A DNA stretch of 64,000 nt, from assembly GCA_019459085.1 (NCBI GenBank), contig JAIBEW010000032.1, positions 1 through 64,000 on the forward strand, in the 5' to 3' direction. The notes under the pieces are model-generated. The model was not told where the DNA came from. It searched no databases and saw only the letters and a program-made list of their open reading frames with translations. Every line of letters starts with the position of its first letter. The first letter of the stretch is position 1. A program made the translations under genes and the position numbers. This DNA is from Kaistella sp. GTDB taxonomy: Bacteria; Bacteroidota; Bacteroidia; Flavobacteriales; Weeksellaceae. Of the stretch, positions 33,259 through 43,394 are shown in pieces.

Positions 33259-34413
33259 ATGAGACGGAGAAACTTTTTTTCAAGATTCAACAACTGGTTG
33301 GTGTTTATCCTCTTCACCGTCGTGGTCACGACGCTGGTTTTTGCACTGACCATCCTCATCAATTACCTTAGAAAAGAGGAGATTAAAAGGATTGATTTAT
33401 TGGCTAACGCCATCAAATATCAGCAGGATGTTGTAGCACCTGATCCTCGGGTTCAGGATTTAGTGCTCGAAATATACAGTTCCAACAAAACGATCCCAGT
33501 GATTCTTACTGATGAAAAAGGCATCCCGATACAGCACAAAAACCTTCCAAAAACCATACAGGATGACCCCATAAAGATACAGGAACTTGCAGTTAAAATG
33601 TCCCGAACCTATCCGCCAATTGAACTGAAATTTCCGAGTGGGAACAATCAGTTTGTGTATTTTGACAATTCCCCGCTGCTGAATAATCTACGTTACTCGC
33701 CATATGTTTTGGGGGTTTTGATTTTTCTGTATCTGATTTTTTCCTTCTGGTTTCTTCGGACCGTGAAAAAAACCGACGAAGGCTACGTTTGGGCCGGCCT
33801 CGCCAAAGAAACGGCTCACCAGATCGGCACTCCGCTTTCTTCGATGATCGGCTGGATCGAAATCCTGAGAATGGAAAACGAGAACAGCGAAGGCGTGAAG
33901 GAAATAGAAAAGGACATCAACCGCCTGCGCACGATTTCCGAAAGGTTTTCAAAAATCGGTTCGGTTCCGGAACTGAATGACCTGAACCTGAATGAAACCA
34001 TTCAGCAGAATTTCAATTACCTGAAAACAAGAATTTCCTCAAAAGTACAGTTCACGCTGCAGATGCCAAAAGGAGAGATCCTGATCCCGCACAACAGGAT
34101 TCTGCTGAGCTGGGTCATCGAAAATCTCGTGAAAAATGCTGTGGATGCAATGAAAGGGCTCGGCAAACTTGAAATTCAGATGTACGAAAAGAACAGTAAC
34201 GTCATTATCGATTTCCGGGATACCGGTTCCGGAATGACGGGTTCACAGGCGCGAAACGTCTTTAAACCGGGATTTTCAACGAAGAAACGCGGATGGGGTC
34301 TTGGCCTGTCTTTGGCGAAAAGGGTAATGAACGAATACCACAAAGGCGATATAAAAATTGCCCAAACCGAAGTGGGTAAGGGTACTGTTTTCAGAATCAC
34401 AATGAAATCCTGA
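33259..34413 (+). CDS. Membrane sensor histidine kinase
   Basis: 384 residues. Two transmembrane helices (about 13-38, LVFILFTVVVTTLVFALTIL in part; and about 150-172, YVLGVLIFLYLIFSFWFL in part) frame a periplasmic sensor of about 110 residues. The kinase core has the H-box AKETAHQIGTPLSSMIGW, the N-box VIENLVKNAVDAM, DTGSGM and a GFSTKKRGWGLGLSLAKRV lid. The HQIGTPLSS motif is characteristic of a flavobacterial kinase group. It starts right after dacB with no gap, so both may be one transcript. No response regulator is adjacent, making it an orphan kinase. The signal is unknown. Confidence 0.88.
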   Translation: MRRRNFFSRFNNWLVFILFTVVVTTLVFALTILINYLRKEEIKRIDLLANAIKYQQDVVAPDPRVQDLVLEIYSSNKTIPVILTDEKGIPIQHKNLPKTIQDDPIKIQELAVKMSRTYPPIELKFPSGNNQFVYFDNSPLLNNLRYSPYVLGVLIFLYLIFSFWFLRTVKKTDEGYVWAGLAKETAHQIGTPLSSMIGWIEILRMENENSEGVKEIEKDINRLRTISERFSKIGSVPELNDLNLNETIQQNFNYLKTRISSKVQFTLQMPKGEILIPHNRILLSWVIENLVKNAVDAMKGLGKLEIQMYEKNSNVIIDFRDTGSGMTGSQARNVFKPGFSTKKRGWGLGLSLAKRVMNEYHKGDIKIAQTEVGKGTVFRITMKS

Positions 34414-34415
34414 AT

Positions 34416-36038
34416 TTAATATTTCTTTTGGTAGACCTGACTGTAAAGAACGTAATAGTTTGGATCAAAATCTACGGGTTTTCCGCCGGAGATTTTTACA
34501 GTCTGCCTTTCTGTGGTCGGATAAATGGTCTGGTTATTCCTGAGTCTTAGCGGGATTTTGAATCCTTCCACAACATTGTCGTACCAGAATTCCAGCGTGT
34601 CACCGGTTTGGCTATAAAGCAGCTGGGGAATTTGTGTAGTTCTCAAATACTGGTTGAAAACCGGAGAAAAATCAATTCCCGATTTTTTGGAAATATAAGC
34701 TTCTACCTGCTGCGTGGTCACCGTTTGATGATAAAAATCCTTACTCAACCCTCTGAGAATCTGTCTGAATTTTTCATCATCGTTAATGACCTGTCGAATC
34801 GTGTGAAGCAAATTCGCACCTTTGAAATACATGTCGCCGCTGCCTTCGTTGCGAACACCGTATTGTCCGATAATTGGCTCATCATTCTGGATATTGAGTC
34901 GGATGCCCTGAACATAGCGTTCTGCAGCATCTTTATCCATGAAATTTTCGATGAAAAGCGTTTCAGAATAATCGGTGAAACCTTCGTGAATCCACATATC
35001 TGCCTGGTCTTTTGCGGTAATGCTGTTGGCGAACCATTCGTGGCCGCTTTCGTGGATGATGATATAATCCCAGTTCATTCCGACTCCGGTTCCCGACATA
35101 TCTCTGCCTAAATACCCGTTCATATACTGGTTGCCGTACGCGATATTGCTTTGGTGTTCCATGCCGAGGTAAGGACTTTCGACCAGTTTATAGGAATCTT
35201 CATAAAAAGGATACGGACCAAACCAGTATTCAAATGCTTTGAGCATCGGCTTCACCTGAGTGAACTGTTTTTTAGCTTTTTCGAGCTGATAATCCAGAAC
35301 CCAGTAATCAAGATCGAGTTTCCCTTTTTCTCCTTCGTAGGTATCTTTAAAGTTGACATATTTCCCGATATTGGGAACAATGGAGTAAGCGTTGATGGGG
35401 TTTTTAACTTCCCACGTGAAAATATTTTTGTCCTTTTCGGTGGTTTTCGAAATCAGTCTTCCGTTGCCGACTCCGGTTAAATCTTTTGGGGTAATGATCT
35501 TCATCACGATGCCGTCGTCGGGCTCATCGCTCCAGAGATCTTTCAAAGGCAGCCATACCGACGCACCAATTCCTTCCTGCGCCACACTCATAAAGGGATT
35601 GCCGTTTTGGTCTTTTTCAAAAACCCAGCCTCCGTCCCACGGAGCATTTTTTGCCACCCGTGGATTCCCTGAAAACTGAATCGTGAAAGAATGCACCTCG
35701 CCTTTTTTATAGGATTGCTCAGTTTCGATGTAAATGAAATCCCCTTCGCGTCTGGAAGAGAGTTTGTTTCCGCCTCCAACAATTTTGTATTCCATGGGTT
35801 GCTGAAGGTCGATCTGGAACACAGGCCGGCTGATGTTCTTCGTGATCTCAAAAGTAATGGTATTCGTACCCGAAACCGACCTTTTCTGAAAATCAGGTTC
35901 CACCGAAAGTGCATACTTTTTCACATCCCAAAAGTTCCGGAATTTTGTGTCAGAGCCTTTCAGCGAATCTTCTTTCGTGAAATTTTGGGCAAACATCCCC
36001 GACGAAACGGCTAAAAATAAAATGGAAAATCTGTTCAT
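34416..36038 (-). CDS. M1 family zinc metallopeptidase
   Basis: 540 residues with a signal peptide (MNRFSILFLAVSSGMFAQ), so exported. The N-terminal beta domain (about 30-230) is followed by the thermolysin-like catalytic domain. It holds the HExxH zinc site in IIHESGHEWFANSITA and the third ligand Glu in WIHEGFTDYSE. In place of the strict GAMEN motif there is LGMEHQSNIAYG, common in Bacteroidota members. The C-terminal helical domain of classical aminopeptidase N is short or absent. It probably trims peptides outside the cytoplasm. It converges with the kinase gene, 2 nt apart. Confidence 0.9.
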   Translation of the reverse strand: MNRFSILFLAVSSGMFAQNFTKEDSLKGSDTKFRNFWDVKKYALSVEPDFQKRSVSGTNTITFEITKNISRPVFQIDLQQPMEYKIVGGGNKLSSRREGDFIYIETEQSYKKGEVHSFTIQFSGNPRVAKNAPWDGGWVFEKDQNGNPFMSVAQEGIGASVWLPLKDLWSDEPDDGIVMKIITPKDLTGVGNGRLISKTTEKDKNIFTWEVKNPINAYSIVPNIGKYVNFKDTYEGEKGKLDLDYWVLDYQLEKAKKQFTQVKPMLKAFEYWFGPYPFYEDSYKLVESPYLGMEHQSNIAYGNQYMNGYLGRDMSGTGVGMNWDYIIIHESGHEWFANSITAKDQADMWIHEGFTDYSETLFIENFMDKDAAERYVQGIRLNIQNDEPIIGQYGVRNEGSGDMYFKGANLLHTIRQVINDDEKFRQILRGLSKDFYHQTVTTQQVEAYISKKSGIDFSPVFNQYLRTTQIPQLLYSQTGDTLEFWYDNVVEGFKIPLRLRNNQTIYPTTERQTVKISGGKPVDFDPNYYVLYSQVYQKKY

Positions 36039-36055
36039 TTTAAAGAATTGAATAT

Positions 36056-36083
36056 CAAATATAGAATTTTTTAAAACACGCAG
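36056..36083 (-). promoter_or_regulatory. Near-consensus promoter of the M1 peptidase gene
   Basis: On the minus strand, CTG (one mismatch from TTG), a 17-nt spacer and TATATTTG (36056-36063) lie 18 nt upstream of the ATG. Confidence 0.5.
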
Positions 36084-36090
36084 TTCTTTT

Positions 36091-36927
36091 TTATCCTTCC
36101 GGAGGAGTAGTAACTGCGGGCAAAGGATCTTTTTTCTGAAGCCTTCTGTAGGTATATCCGCTCATAATAATGCTGAATTCATAGAGCAGAAGCAAAGGAA
36201 GCGCGGCCATCATCATGCTGAGCACATCGGCCGGAGTAATAATTGCGGCTACGACCATGATCAGAATAATGGCATGACGACGGTAGGTTTTCATAAAAAC
36301 TGGCGTCAGAACCCCGATATTGGTCAGAAAATATACGATTACCGGGAAAAGAAAAATCACGCCCATGCCCAACACGACCTGCAGGAACAGGGTAGTATAG
36401 TCGGAAAGGTCATAAAGCGGCACAATAATGTCTGAAATTTTGAAAATCACCCCGAAATTGATCGCAAAAGGCAGGATCATATAGTAACCCACGAGGATTC
36501 CTGCTAAAAAGAGGATCCAAACGAAATTAATCATGAATACAGAACTTCTTCTTTCTTTCGGATGCAGTGCAGGAGAAATAAAACGCCAGAGTTCCCAAAC
36601 CATATAAGGAAAAGCGAGGACCATTCCACCAAAAAGCGAAACCGCCATCATGACATTGAACTGCTGATACAGTTTCTGAACCCGAACCGGAAACTCTTTC
36701 GGAAGCGTGATGCTGTCTTCGCCCATAATCTGTCGGGAAATTTGATTGACGATGCGGAAAGTTGGAAAATCGTTCCGGGTGGGCCCGAAAAAAACAACGT
36801 CCATGATCCAGTTAATGTTGTAACCGATCAGGACTGCAGCTGCGATAATCGCAATAATAGAACGGATCAGGTGTCCTCTCAGTTCTCCGATGTGTCCCCA
36901 AAAAGACATTTCTTTTACCTCTTTCAC
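36091..36927 (-). CDS. tatC: Twin-arginine translocase subunit TatC
   Basis: 278 residues with six membrane helices. It is the receptor of the Tat pathway for folded proteins. The start MSFWGHIGELRGHLIRS matches the conserved N-terminal FxxHLxELRxRL region. The periplasmic loop with FPVRVQKLYQQFNVMMAVSLFGG, the FPYMVWELWRFISPALHPKERR block, and the late RRHAIILIMVVAAIITPADVLSM helix are typical. The frame starts at GTG 36927. ATG 36909 is the alternative and would leave almost no N-terminal extension. TatA/B genes are not in the window. It is upstream of the M1 gene on the same strand. Confidence 0.95.
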   Translation of the reverse strand: MKEVKEMSFWGHIGELRGHLIRSIIAIIAAAVLIGYNINWIMDVVFFGPTRNDFPTFRIVNQISRQIMGEDSITLPKEFPVRVQKLYQQFNVMMAVSLFGGMVLAFPYMVWELWRFISPALHPKERRSSVFMINFVWILFLAGILVGYYMILPFAINFGVIFKISDIIVPLYDLSDYTTLFLQVVLGMGVIFLFPVIVYFLTNIGVLTPVFMKTYRRHAIILIMVVAAIITPADVLSMMMAALPLLLLYEFSIIMSGYTYRRLQKKDPLPAVTTPPEG

Positions 36928-37059
36928 AAATTTTCTGTTTTATAGTTGATCTTCTGCCGCTCTTCAGCTGGCGAAATTAAATAAAATATCCTCACTTTTC
37001 TTACTAACCAACGATTCTTATCATCCAGCAATTTTAATTTGAAACCACAACCGAACTTT

Positions 37060-37165
37060 TTATTTCCCAATTCCCAATTCGCCCTTCGTACTTTTTAACT
37101 CATCCCTCATCCTTCTTCCTTCCCACTTTTTACTTGTCTCTTTTGCCTTGTCTCTTTATTTTGCC
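37060..37165. repeat. Pyrimidine-rich intergenic repeats
   Basis: It includes TTCCCAATTCCCAATTCGCCCTTCGTACTT, CTCATCCCTCATCC and a direct repeat TTGTCTCTTTTGCC / TTGTCTCTTTATTTTGCC. It is of the same flavour as the spacers at 15524, 26500 and 28015. Confidence 0.45.
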
Positions 37166-38125
37166 TTACCCAATTCCTTCATCCAGCAACCGGTGAATAT
37201 CAATGATCCCGAAATACTTCCCATGTTCCGTAACAACCAGCTGACCGATATTTCTTTCTTTTAGGATCTGCATGGCTTCTTTGGCCAGCGTATTTTTATC
37301 CACACTTTTCGGGTGATGGCTCATGATGTCTTTTGCGGTAATTTTTGACACATCTTTTTCACTCATGAGCATTCTTCGCAGATCGCCGTCGGTGATGACG
37401 CCTGTAATATTTTCTGAATCAGTCACTACGGTAATCCCATGCGTAGACGCGCTCACCGAAATAATAATATCGCGGATTCCGGCACTTTCGGGCACCTGTG
37501 GTTTTTGGGATGATAGAAACTGACCCACTTTTGCCGTCAGGTTTTTGCCAAGGTTGCCGCCTGGATGAAATTTCGCGAAATCATTTTCCTGAAAGCCGTT
37601 CAGTTCCATCAGGCAAACCGCGAGAGCGTCTCCGAGCGCCATTTGAACGGTCGTTGAACTGGTTGGAGCCAGTTTGATGGGACATGCTTCTTTTTCCACC
37701 GAACTGTTGAGGACAACATCTGAAAATTCGGCCAATTTCGACTGTAAATTGCCGGTCATGCCGATCAATGCTGAGGAATAATCCTTTAAAAAGGGCAGAA
37801 GCGTTACGATTTCCGGTGAATTTCCCGAGTTCGAGATACAGAGCACTACATCTGTTTTCTGAATGACTCCCAGATCACCATGAATCGCTTCTGAGGCATG
37901 AAGAAACTGCGAAGGCGTTCCCGTGGAGTTTAAAGTAGCCACGATCTTGTTTCCAACATGAGCAGATTTGCCAATGCCTACGATAATCAGTTTCCCTTTT
38001 GATGAATGAATAATCTCCACGGCTTTAAGAAAATGTTCGTCGAGACGGTTTCTGAGGTTTTCAAGTTCAGTAATTTCAATGGAAACAGCGTTTTTGGCAA
38101 TCTGCAGAAGGTTGGGTCTGTTCAT
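37166..38125 (-). CDS. kdsD: Arabinose-5-phosphate isomerase, KpsF/GutQ family
   Basis: 319 residues. It interconverts ribulose 5-phosphate and arabinose 5-phosphate, the first step to Kdo of lipopolysaccharide. An N-terminal SIS domain (about 35-190) contains LIIVGIGKSAHVGNKIVATLNSTGTPSQFLHASEA and LCISNSGNSPEIVTLLP. The FHPGGNLGKNL segment follows, typical of the family. Two CBS motifs (about 205-318) include HGITVVTDSENITGVITDGDLRRM and IGQLVVTEHGKYFGIIDIHRLL. It is divergent from recQ with a 226-base spacer. Confidence 0.93.
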   Translation of the reverse strand: MNRPNLLQIAKNAVSIEITELENLRNRLDEHFLKAVEIIHSSKGKLIIVGIGKSAHVGNKIVATLNSTGTPSQFLHASEAIHGDLGVIQKTDVVLCISNSGNSPEIVTLLPFLKDYSSALIGMTGNLQSKLAEFSDVVLNSSVEKEACPIKLAPTSSTTVQMALGDALAVCLMELNGFQENDFAKFHPGGNLGKNLTAKVGQFLSSQKPQVPESAGIRDIIISVSASTHGITVVTDSENITGVITDGDLRRMLMSEKDVSKITAKDIMSHHPKSVDKNTLAKEAMQILKERNIGQLVVTEHGKYFGIIDIHRLLDEGIG

Positions 38126-38351
38126 TTTTGTGGTTTGGAAATGAGGGGCTTATTTTTATAAGTTACGTTAATCTTTTCTTTTAATCATCATCAAAATAAA
38201 AGTGGATATTTTCTGTTTCAACTTTTATTTTTTAACTTTGATTAATATGCAAATTTAGCAAACAATTTCAGATGCGGAACGGTCACCTTAATTTTTTGGG
38301 GTCGCCGGAAACCCATCGGTCACCAGTGCTGAATCAATTGAAAAATTACAG

Positions 38352-40556
38352 ATGAAAACAAAAACCGCCGATTTATCGAAGGAACTAAAAAAATATTTCG
38401 GCTTCTCTACATTTAAAGGACATCAGGAAGAGATTATAAAGGATTTACTGGAAGGCAAAGATATCTTTGTCCTCATGCCAACCGGGGGTGGAAAATCCCT
38501 TTGTTATCAGCTTCCTGCACTTATTTCTGAAGGCACGGCAATCGTTGTTTCGCCATTAATTGCCCTTATGAAAAATCAGGTCGATGCCGTGAACGGTCTT
38601 TCGTCAAATGAAGGAGTGGCACACGTGCTGAATTCTTCTCTTAATAAAACACAGACCAAACAGGTTTTTGATGATATAAAGGCCGGGAGAACAAAATTGC
38701 TCTACGTCGCTCCCGAATCTTTAATCAAGGAAGAATATCTCGAATTTCTGAAAGACGTTAAAATTTCTTTCGTCGCTATTGATGAGGCACACTGCATCTC
38801 GGAGTGGGGCCACGATTTCCGGCCGGAATACCGGAACCTGAAACTCATCATCGATAAAATTGCTGATGTTCCGGTGATTGCCTTAACAGCCACCGCAACA
38901 CCGAAAGTACAGGACGATATTCAGAAAACACTCGGAATGTCCAACGCACTGGTGTTCAAGGAAAGTTTCAACAGAGCAAATCTGTTCTACGAAATGAGGC
39001 CGAAGGTGAATGTCGACCGCGAAATCGTAAAATTCATCAATCAGCATAAAGGAAAATCCGGAATTGTATATTGCCTGAGCCGCAGAAAAGTCGAGGAATT
39101 TGCCCAGCTTCTGCAGGTGAACGGAATCAATGCGCTGCCGTATCACGCCGGTCTGGACCAAAAAACCCGCGTTGCAAATCAGGATAAATTTTTGATGGAA
39201 GAAGCCGATGTAATAGTTGCAACCATCGCATTTGGAATGGGAATCGACAAGCCTGATGTGCGTTTTGTGATCCATTACGACATTCCCAAATCGCTCGAAA
39301 GCTATTATCAGGAAACGGGAAGAGCAGGAAGAGATGGCGGTGAAGGCATTTGTGTCGCTTTTTATGACCCGAAAGATATTGAAAAACTTGAAAAATTTCT
39401 GGCGCAGAAACCCGTTTCGGAACGCGAAATCGGTCTTCAGCTGCTGAACGAAGTAGTGGGATATGCCGAAACTTCGATGAGCAGAAGGCAATATTTGCTC
39501 AACTATTTTGGGGAGCAGTTCGATCCGGTAAAAGGTGCAGGTGCGCTCATGTGCGACAATTCCGTAAATCCTCCGGCTTTAAAAGATGCAACAAAAGAAC
39601 TGAAGCTCGTTTTAAGTCTTGTGAAAGATCTGGAAGAGAAATTCCGTACTAAAGACCTGATTGCAGTGATTTCCGGAAAGGAAAACTCCGTAACGAAATC
39701 CTATAAACTGGAAACCACAAAGCATTTCGGCATCGGAAAAAACCAGGTGGAGAATTTCTGGAAATCCATCATCCGTCAGGCGACAGTGCAGAATTTTTTA
39801 CAGAAAGACATTGAAACCTACGGCGTTTTAAAGCTTACAGAAAACGGCCATAAAGTAATTGACGGCAAAGACAAAACGCCTTTCCTTATTGCCGAAGACC
39901 GAGAATACGATCTGGCGCAGACCAAAGCAGATTCCGATCAGGTGCAGGTTCAGGCCAGCGGCGCACTGGATCAGGTGCTGTTTGGGCAGTTGAAGGAACT
40001 TCAGAAGAAAGTGGCTAAAAAACATGGGATTCCGCCTTACACGGTGTTTATGGAACCGAGCTTGGAAGACATGACGGTTCAGTATCCGGTTACCGTAGAG
40101 GAAATCGGGAAGATTTACGGCGTGGGCGAAGGCAAGGCTAAAAAATATGGTAAAGAATTTGCGGAGTTCATTAAAAAATATGTTGAGGAAAACAATATTG
40201 AGCGTACCCAGGACATGGTCCTCAAACAGGTGGCCAATAAATCCAGCCATAAGGTGTTCATTATACAGAATACCGATAAAAAAATTGACCTCGAAGACAT
40301 CGCGAAAGCAAAAAATCTTTCAATGGATGATCTCCTGAAGGAAATGGAAAGGATTGTCTACCAGGGAACCAAACTCAATATTGATTATTATATTGATGAA
40401 AATTTTGATGAAGATATCGTTGAAGAATTCATGGAATTTATGGGCGAATCTGAAAGCGACAGCATGAAAGTCCTGTTGGCGGAATTTGGCGATGAACTCA
40501 GTGATGAAGAAGTTCGCATGCTGCGGATTAAATTCATTTCCGATGTGGCCAATTAA
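38352..40556 (+). CDS. recQ: RecQ family DNA helicase
   Basis: 734 residues, a 3'-5' helicase in recombination and repair. The N-terminal motor has motif 0 [14 protein letters not shown], Walker [15 protein letters not shown], the DEAH box [19 protein letters not shown]-like TATATPKV, and motif [13 protein letters not shown]. The RQC region and an HRDC-like domain ([22 protein letters not shown]) follow, then an extended acidic tail. The zinc-binding cysteines of classical RecQ are largely lost: [18 protein letters not shown] and LMCDNSVN stand where a four-Cys site is expected. A TAACTTTG box lies at 38233-38240. The ATG at 38352 agrees with the family start. Confidence 0.95.
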   Translation: MKTKTADLSKELKKYFGFSTFKGHQEEIIKDLLEGKDIFVLMPTGGGKSLCYQLPALISEGTAIVVSPLIALMKNQVDAVNGLSSNEGVAHVLNSSLNKTQTKQVFDDIKAGRTKLLYVAPESLIKEEYLEFLKDVKISFVAIDEAHCISEWGHDFRPEYRNLKLIIDKIADVPVIALTATATPKVQDDIQKTLGMSNALVFKESFNRANLFYEMRPKVNVDREIVKFINQHKGKSGIVYCLSRRKVEEFAQLLQVNGINALPYHAGLDQKTRVANQDKFLMEEADVIVATIAFGMGIDKPDVRFVIHYDIPKSLESYYQETGRAGRDGGEGICVAFYDPKDIEKLEKFLAQKPVSEREIGLQLLNEVVGYAETSMSRRQYLLNYFGEQFDPVKGAGALMCDNSVNPPALKDATKELKLVLSLVKDLEEKFRTKDLIAVISGKENSVTKSYKLETTKHFGIGKNQVENFWKSIIRQATVQNFLQKDIETYGVLKLTENGHKVIDGKDKTPFLIAEDREYDLAQTKADSDQVQVQASGALDQVLFGQLKELQKKVAKKHGIPPYTVFMEPSLEDMTVQYPVTVEEIGKIYGVGEGKAKKYGKEFAEFIKKYVEENNIERTQDMVLKQVANKSSHKVFIIQNTDKKIDLEDIAKAKNLSMDDLLKEMERIVYQGTKLNIDYYIDENFDEDIVEEFMEFMGESESDSMKVLLAEFGDELSDEEVRMLRIKFISDVAN

Positions 40557-40761
40557 TATAGATTAGATTTAAAACGCAATTTCAGGAATTTTTAGTAAGC
40601 CTGTCATCTTTACTGAGGGTATATTTTTCATTTTAAAACCTCCGGATACTGTTCAATTTTCGTCTTTTTAGGGATAAAATCTGACCGATACGTGCATTCT
40701 GACGGCAATTTTTTCGTAATTTTGTGCCACTTTAATTTTTAATAAATCAAACAAAATAAAG

Positions 40762-42165
40762 ATGAGTCAATTCGATGTTACCGTAATCGGTTCCGGTCCC
40801 GGAGGTTATGTAGCGGCAATCCGCTGCGCACAGTTAGGTTTCAAAACAGCCATTATTGAAAAATATCCTGTTATGGGCGGAACATGCCTGAACGTGGGAT
40901 GTATTCCTTCCAAAGCGCTTCTGGACAGTTCTGAACATTTCGAAAACGCCAAACATAATTTTGCAGATCACGGAATCATCATCAATGAACCTAAAGCCGA
41001 TCTGGCAAGAATGGTGGCAAGAAAGAATGAAGTGGTGGAACATACGACGAAAGGAATTAGCTTTTTGATGGACAAAAACAAAATCACCGTTTTTGAAGGC
41101 GTTGGAAGCTTCGAATCTTCAACTCAGGTAAAAGTGACCAAAAACGACGGTTCTACCGAAACCATCGACTCAAAATATATCATCATCGCAACGGGTTCAA
41201 AGCCAAGCTCTCTGCCTTTCATCACTTTGGATAAAGAAAGAGTGATGACTTCTACAGAAGCATTAAATCTCAAAGAGATTCCAAAACATCTAATCGTTAT
41301 CGGTGGCGGTGTCATCGGTCTCGAACTGGGTTCTGTATATAAAAGATTGGGTTCAGAAGTAACCGTCGTAGAATTTATGGATAAAATCATCCCAACCATG
41401 GACGGATCTTTATCAAAGGAACTCAATAAAGTTTTAAGAAAACAAGGCATGAAATTCATGCTTTCAACGGCTGTTCAGGCAGTGGAAAGAAACGGCGACA
41501 CGGTAAAAGTAACCGCGAAAGACAAGAAAGGAGCAGAAGTAATCGTGGAAGGCGATTATGTGTTGGTTTCCGTAGGAAGACAACCTTTTACCGACGGACT
41601 TGCTGTTGAAAAAGCAGGTGTTGATCTTGATGAAAGAGGAAGAGTGAAAACGAATGAACATTTACAGACGAACGTTTCAAATATTTACGCAGTCGGTGAT
41701 GTGGTTGCAGGCGCAATGTTGGCGCACAAGGCTTCTGAAGAAGGGGTTTTGGTGGCAGAACAGATCGCTGGTCAGAAACCGCACATCAATTATAATTTAA
41801 TTCCGGGCGTTGTGTATACCTGGCCTGAAGTTGCTGCAGTTGGAAAAACTGAGGAGCAGTTGAAAGCTGAAGGCGTAGCCATTAAAGTTGGGAATTTCCC
41901 AATGAGAGCCTTAGGAAGAAGCCGTGCTTCAGGGGATCTGGACGGATTTGTAAAAATCATTGCCGATGAAAAAACTGATGAGGTTTTAGGCGTTCACATG
42001 ATCGGCGCCAGAGCCGCAGATCTTATTGCAGAAGCCGTAACCGCCATGGAATACAGAGCCAGCGCGGAAGATATTGCCAGAATGTCTCACGCGCACCCGA
42101 CTTTTGCAGAAGCGATGAAGGAAGCAGCTTTGGACGCGACTGGAAAAATCGCGCTTCATATGTAA
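40762..42165 (+). CDS. lpdA: Dihydrolipoyl dehydrogenase (E3)
   Basis: 467 residues. This flavoprotein reoxidises dihydrolipoamide of the pyruvate, 2-oxoglutarate or branched-chain complexes. FAD site: FDVTVIGSGPGGYVAAIRCAQ. Redox disulfide: GGTCLNVGCIPSKALL. NAD site: VIGGGVIGLELGSVYKRLG. Second FAD motif: IYAVGDVVAGAMLAHKA. Catalytic His/Glu: SHAHPTFAEAMKEA. A TAATTTTG box (40717-40724) lies 37 nt before the ATG. It stands alone here, without E1 or E2 genes, and ends at a strong terminator. Confidence 0.97.
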   Translation: MSQFDVTVIGSGPGGYVAAIRCAQLGFKTAIIEKYPVMGGTCLNVGCIPSKALLDSSEHFENAKHNFADHGIIINEPKADLARMVARKNEVVEHTTKGISFLMDKNKITVFEGVGSFESSTQVKVTKNDGSTETIDSKYIIIATGSKPSSLPFITLDKERVMTSTEALNLKEIPKHLIVIGGGVIGLELGSVYKRLGSEVTVVEFMDKIIPTMDGSLSKELNKVLRKQGMKFMLSTAVQAVERNGDTVKVTAKDKKGAEVIVEGDYVLVSVGRQPFTDGLAVEKAGVDLDERGRVKTNEHLQTNVSNIYAVGDVVAGAMLAHKASEEGVLVAEQIAGQKPHINYNLIPGVVYTWPEVAAVGKTEEQLKAEGVAIKVGNFPMRALGRSRASGDLDGFVKIIADEKTDEVLGVHMIGARAADLIAEAVTAMEYRASAEDIARMSHAHPTFAEAMKEAALDATGKIALHM

Positions 42166-42226
42166 ATCAACGTCGGACAATTCGTGAGTTGTCCTGTCCA
42201 AAAACCAATCGGTTTCAATAGATTAT

Positions 42227-42255
42227 AAAGAGAAGTTTCGGCTTCTCTTTTTTTT
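42227..42255 (+). terminator. Terminator after lpdA
   Basis: AAAGAGAAG (42227-42235) pairs with CTTCTCTTT (42242-42250), loop TTTCGG, and the T-run extends to 42255. Confidence 0.9.
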
Positions 42256-42265
42256 GTATGATCAA

Positions 42266-42463
42266 TTATTCCTTTTTCTGATACCGGTAAAAAGGTTTGA
42301 TATTTTTGTGCAGAAAAACGCCTTTCGAATAAGCCGCTCTGAATTCATCAAAAACAACCTGTGGTACCTCAAAATAGTCATAAACCGACCCCGAAACATA
42401 AATGATCGTCAGAATTTCCTGTTCCGGATGGTAAAAATACTTTTTGATGACTGTTGATGGCAT
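42266..42463 (-). CDS. KTSC domain protein
   Basis: 65 residues, start at ATG 42463. The family pattern is clear: MPSTVIKKYFYHPEQEILTI at the start, a VSGSVYDYFEVPQVVFDEF core, and SKGVFLHKNIKPFYRY at the end with the SKG motif. The KTSC domain is named after lysyl-tRNA synthetase C-termini and may bind RNA or a small ligand. Its function is unproven. It converges with lpdA and is divergent from the CvfB-like gene, 65 bases apart. Confidence 0.85.
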   Translation of the reverse strand: MPSTVIKKYFYHPEQEILTIIYVSGSVYDYFEVPQVVFDEFRAAYSKGVFLHKNIKPFYRYQKKE

Positions 42464-42528
42464 GCAGCATTTTCAGCAATATTCGTTCCTTTAGTTTTCT
42501 TACCTTTGCATTCAATTATTACTTACCT

Positions 42529-43365
42529 ATGGACCTCGGCAAAACTCAGCTTTTAAAAATCGCAGAAAAAAATTTTTCCGGACTGTTTCTGGAAGATGAA
42601 AACGGTGAAAGAGCATTTCTTCCCAAAATTTTCGCTTCCGAAGATGCAGAAGTCGGCAGTGAAATGGAAGTTTTCGTATATCAGGACGATGATAAACTGA
42701 AAGCCACCACTGAAAAACCTAACGCTGAAGTCGGCGAATTTGCCGTCATGAACTGTGTGCAGAGTCTGCCGACGGGCGCCTTCATGGATTGGGGAATCAT
42801 TAAGGATCTTTTCGTGCCATACAAACAGCAGAAACTGAAAATTATTGAAGGAAAACGCTACCTCGTTCATGTTTATGTGGATGAATTTCTCGGTTTAATC
42901 ACCGGAACAACGCGTTTCAAAAGAAATCCGCAGTACGAGGATCTGCCTTTCCGCAAAGGCGATAAGGTGAATCTGATCATCATGGGTGAAGGTGAACTGG
43001 GCTGGAATGTGGTCGTGAACAAAGAATATATCGGACTGATTTACGCTTCCGATGTGTATACAAAACTTTTTCCTTTATCGGAAGAAACAGGTTTCATCAA
43101 AACCATCCGCGAGGACGGTAAAATCGACGTTTCCCTGCAGCCCGAAGGTTATGATAATAACGATGAGTTCCAGCAGGTCATTCTGGAGAAACTGAACTTA
43201 AACCACGGTTTGCTGTTCCTTTCAGATAAGTCCGAACCCGAAGAAATCAAACAGGAACTGCAGATGAGCAAAAAGAATTTCAAAAAAGCCATTGGCGGCC
43301 TGTACCGCGATAAAAAAATTGAGATTCTGGAGGATAAAATCCGCTTGATTGATCAGGGGGAATAA
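42529..43365 (+). CDS. cvfB: S1-like RNA-binding protein, CvfB family
   Basis: The ORF opens at 42454. ATG 42529 (MDLGKTQLLKIAEKNFSGLF) is chosen because TACCTTTG, a -7 box, lies at 42501-42508 inside the longer frame. The product has 278 residues. It shows repeated S1/OB-type domains (GSEMEVFVYQDDDKLKAT, FAVMNCVQSLPTGAFMDWG, KDLFVPYKQQKLKI) and a C-terminal winged helix (MSKKNFKKAIGGLYRDKKIEIL). CvfB/YitL proteins bind RNA and affect virulence gene expression in Staphylococcus. The role here is probably post-transcriptional regulation (inference). Confidence 0.88.
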   Translation: MDLGKTQLLKIAEKNFSGLFLEDENGERAFLPKIFASEDAEVGSEMEVFVYQDDDKLKATTEKPNAEVGEFAVMNCVQSLPTGAFMDWGIIKDLFVPYKQQKLKIIEGKRYLVHVYVDEFLGLITGTTRFKRNPQYEDLPFRKGDKVNLIIMGEGELGWNVVVNKEYIGLIYASDVYTKLFPLSEETGFIKTIREDGKIDVSLQPEGYDNNDEFQQVILEKLNLNHGLLFLSDKSEPEEIKQELQMSKKNFKKAIGGLYRDKKIEILEDKIRLIDQGE

Positions 43366-43394
43366 ACCAGAATTAAAATAATAGAAATATATAC

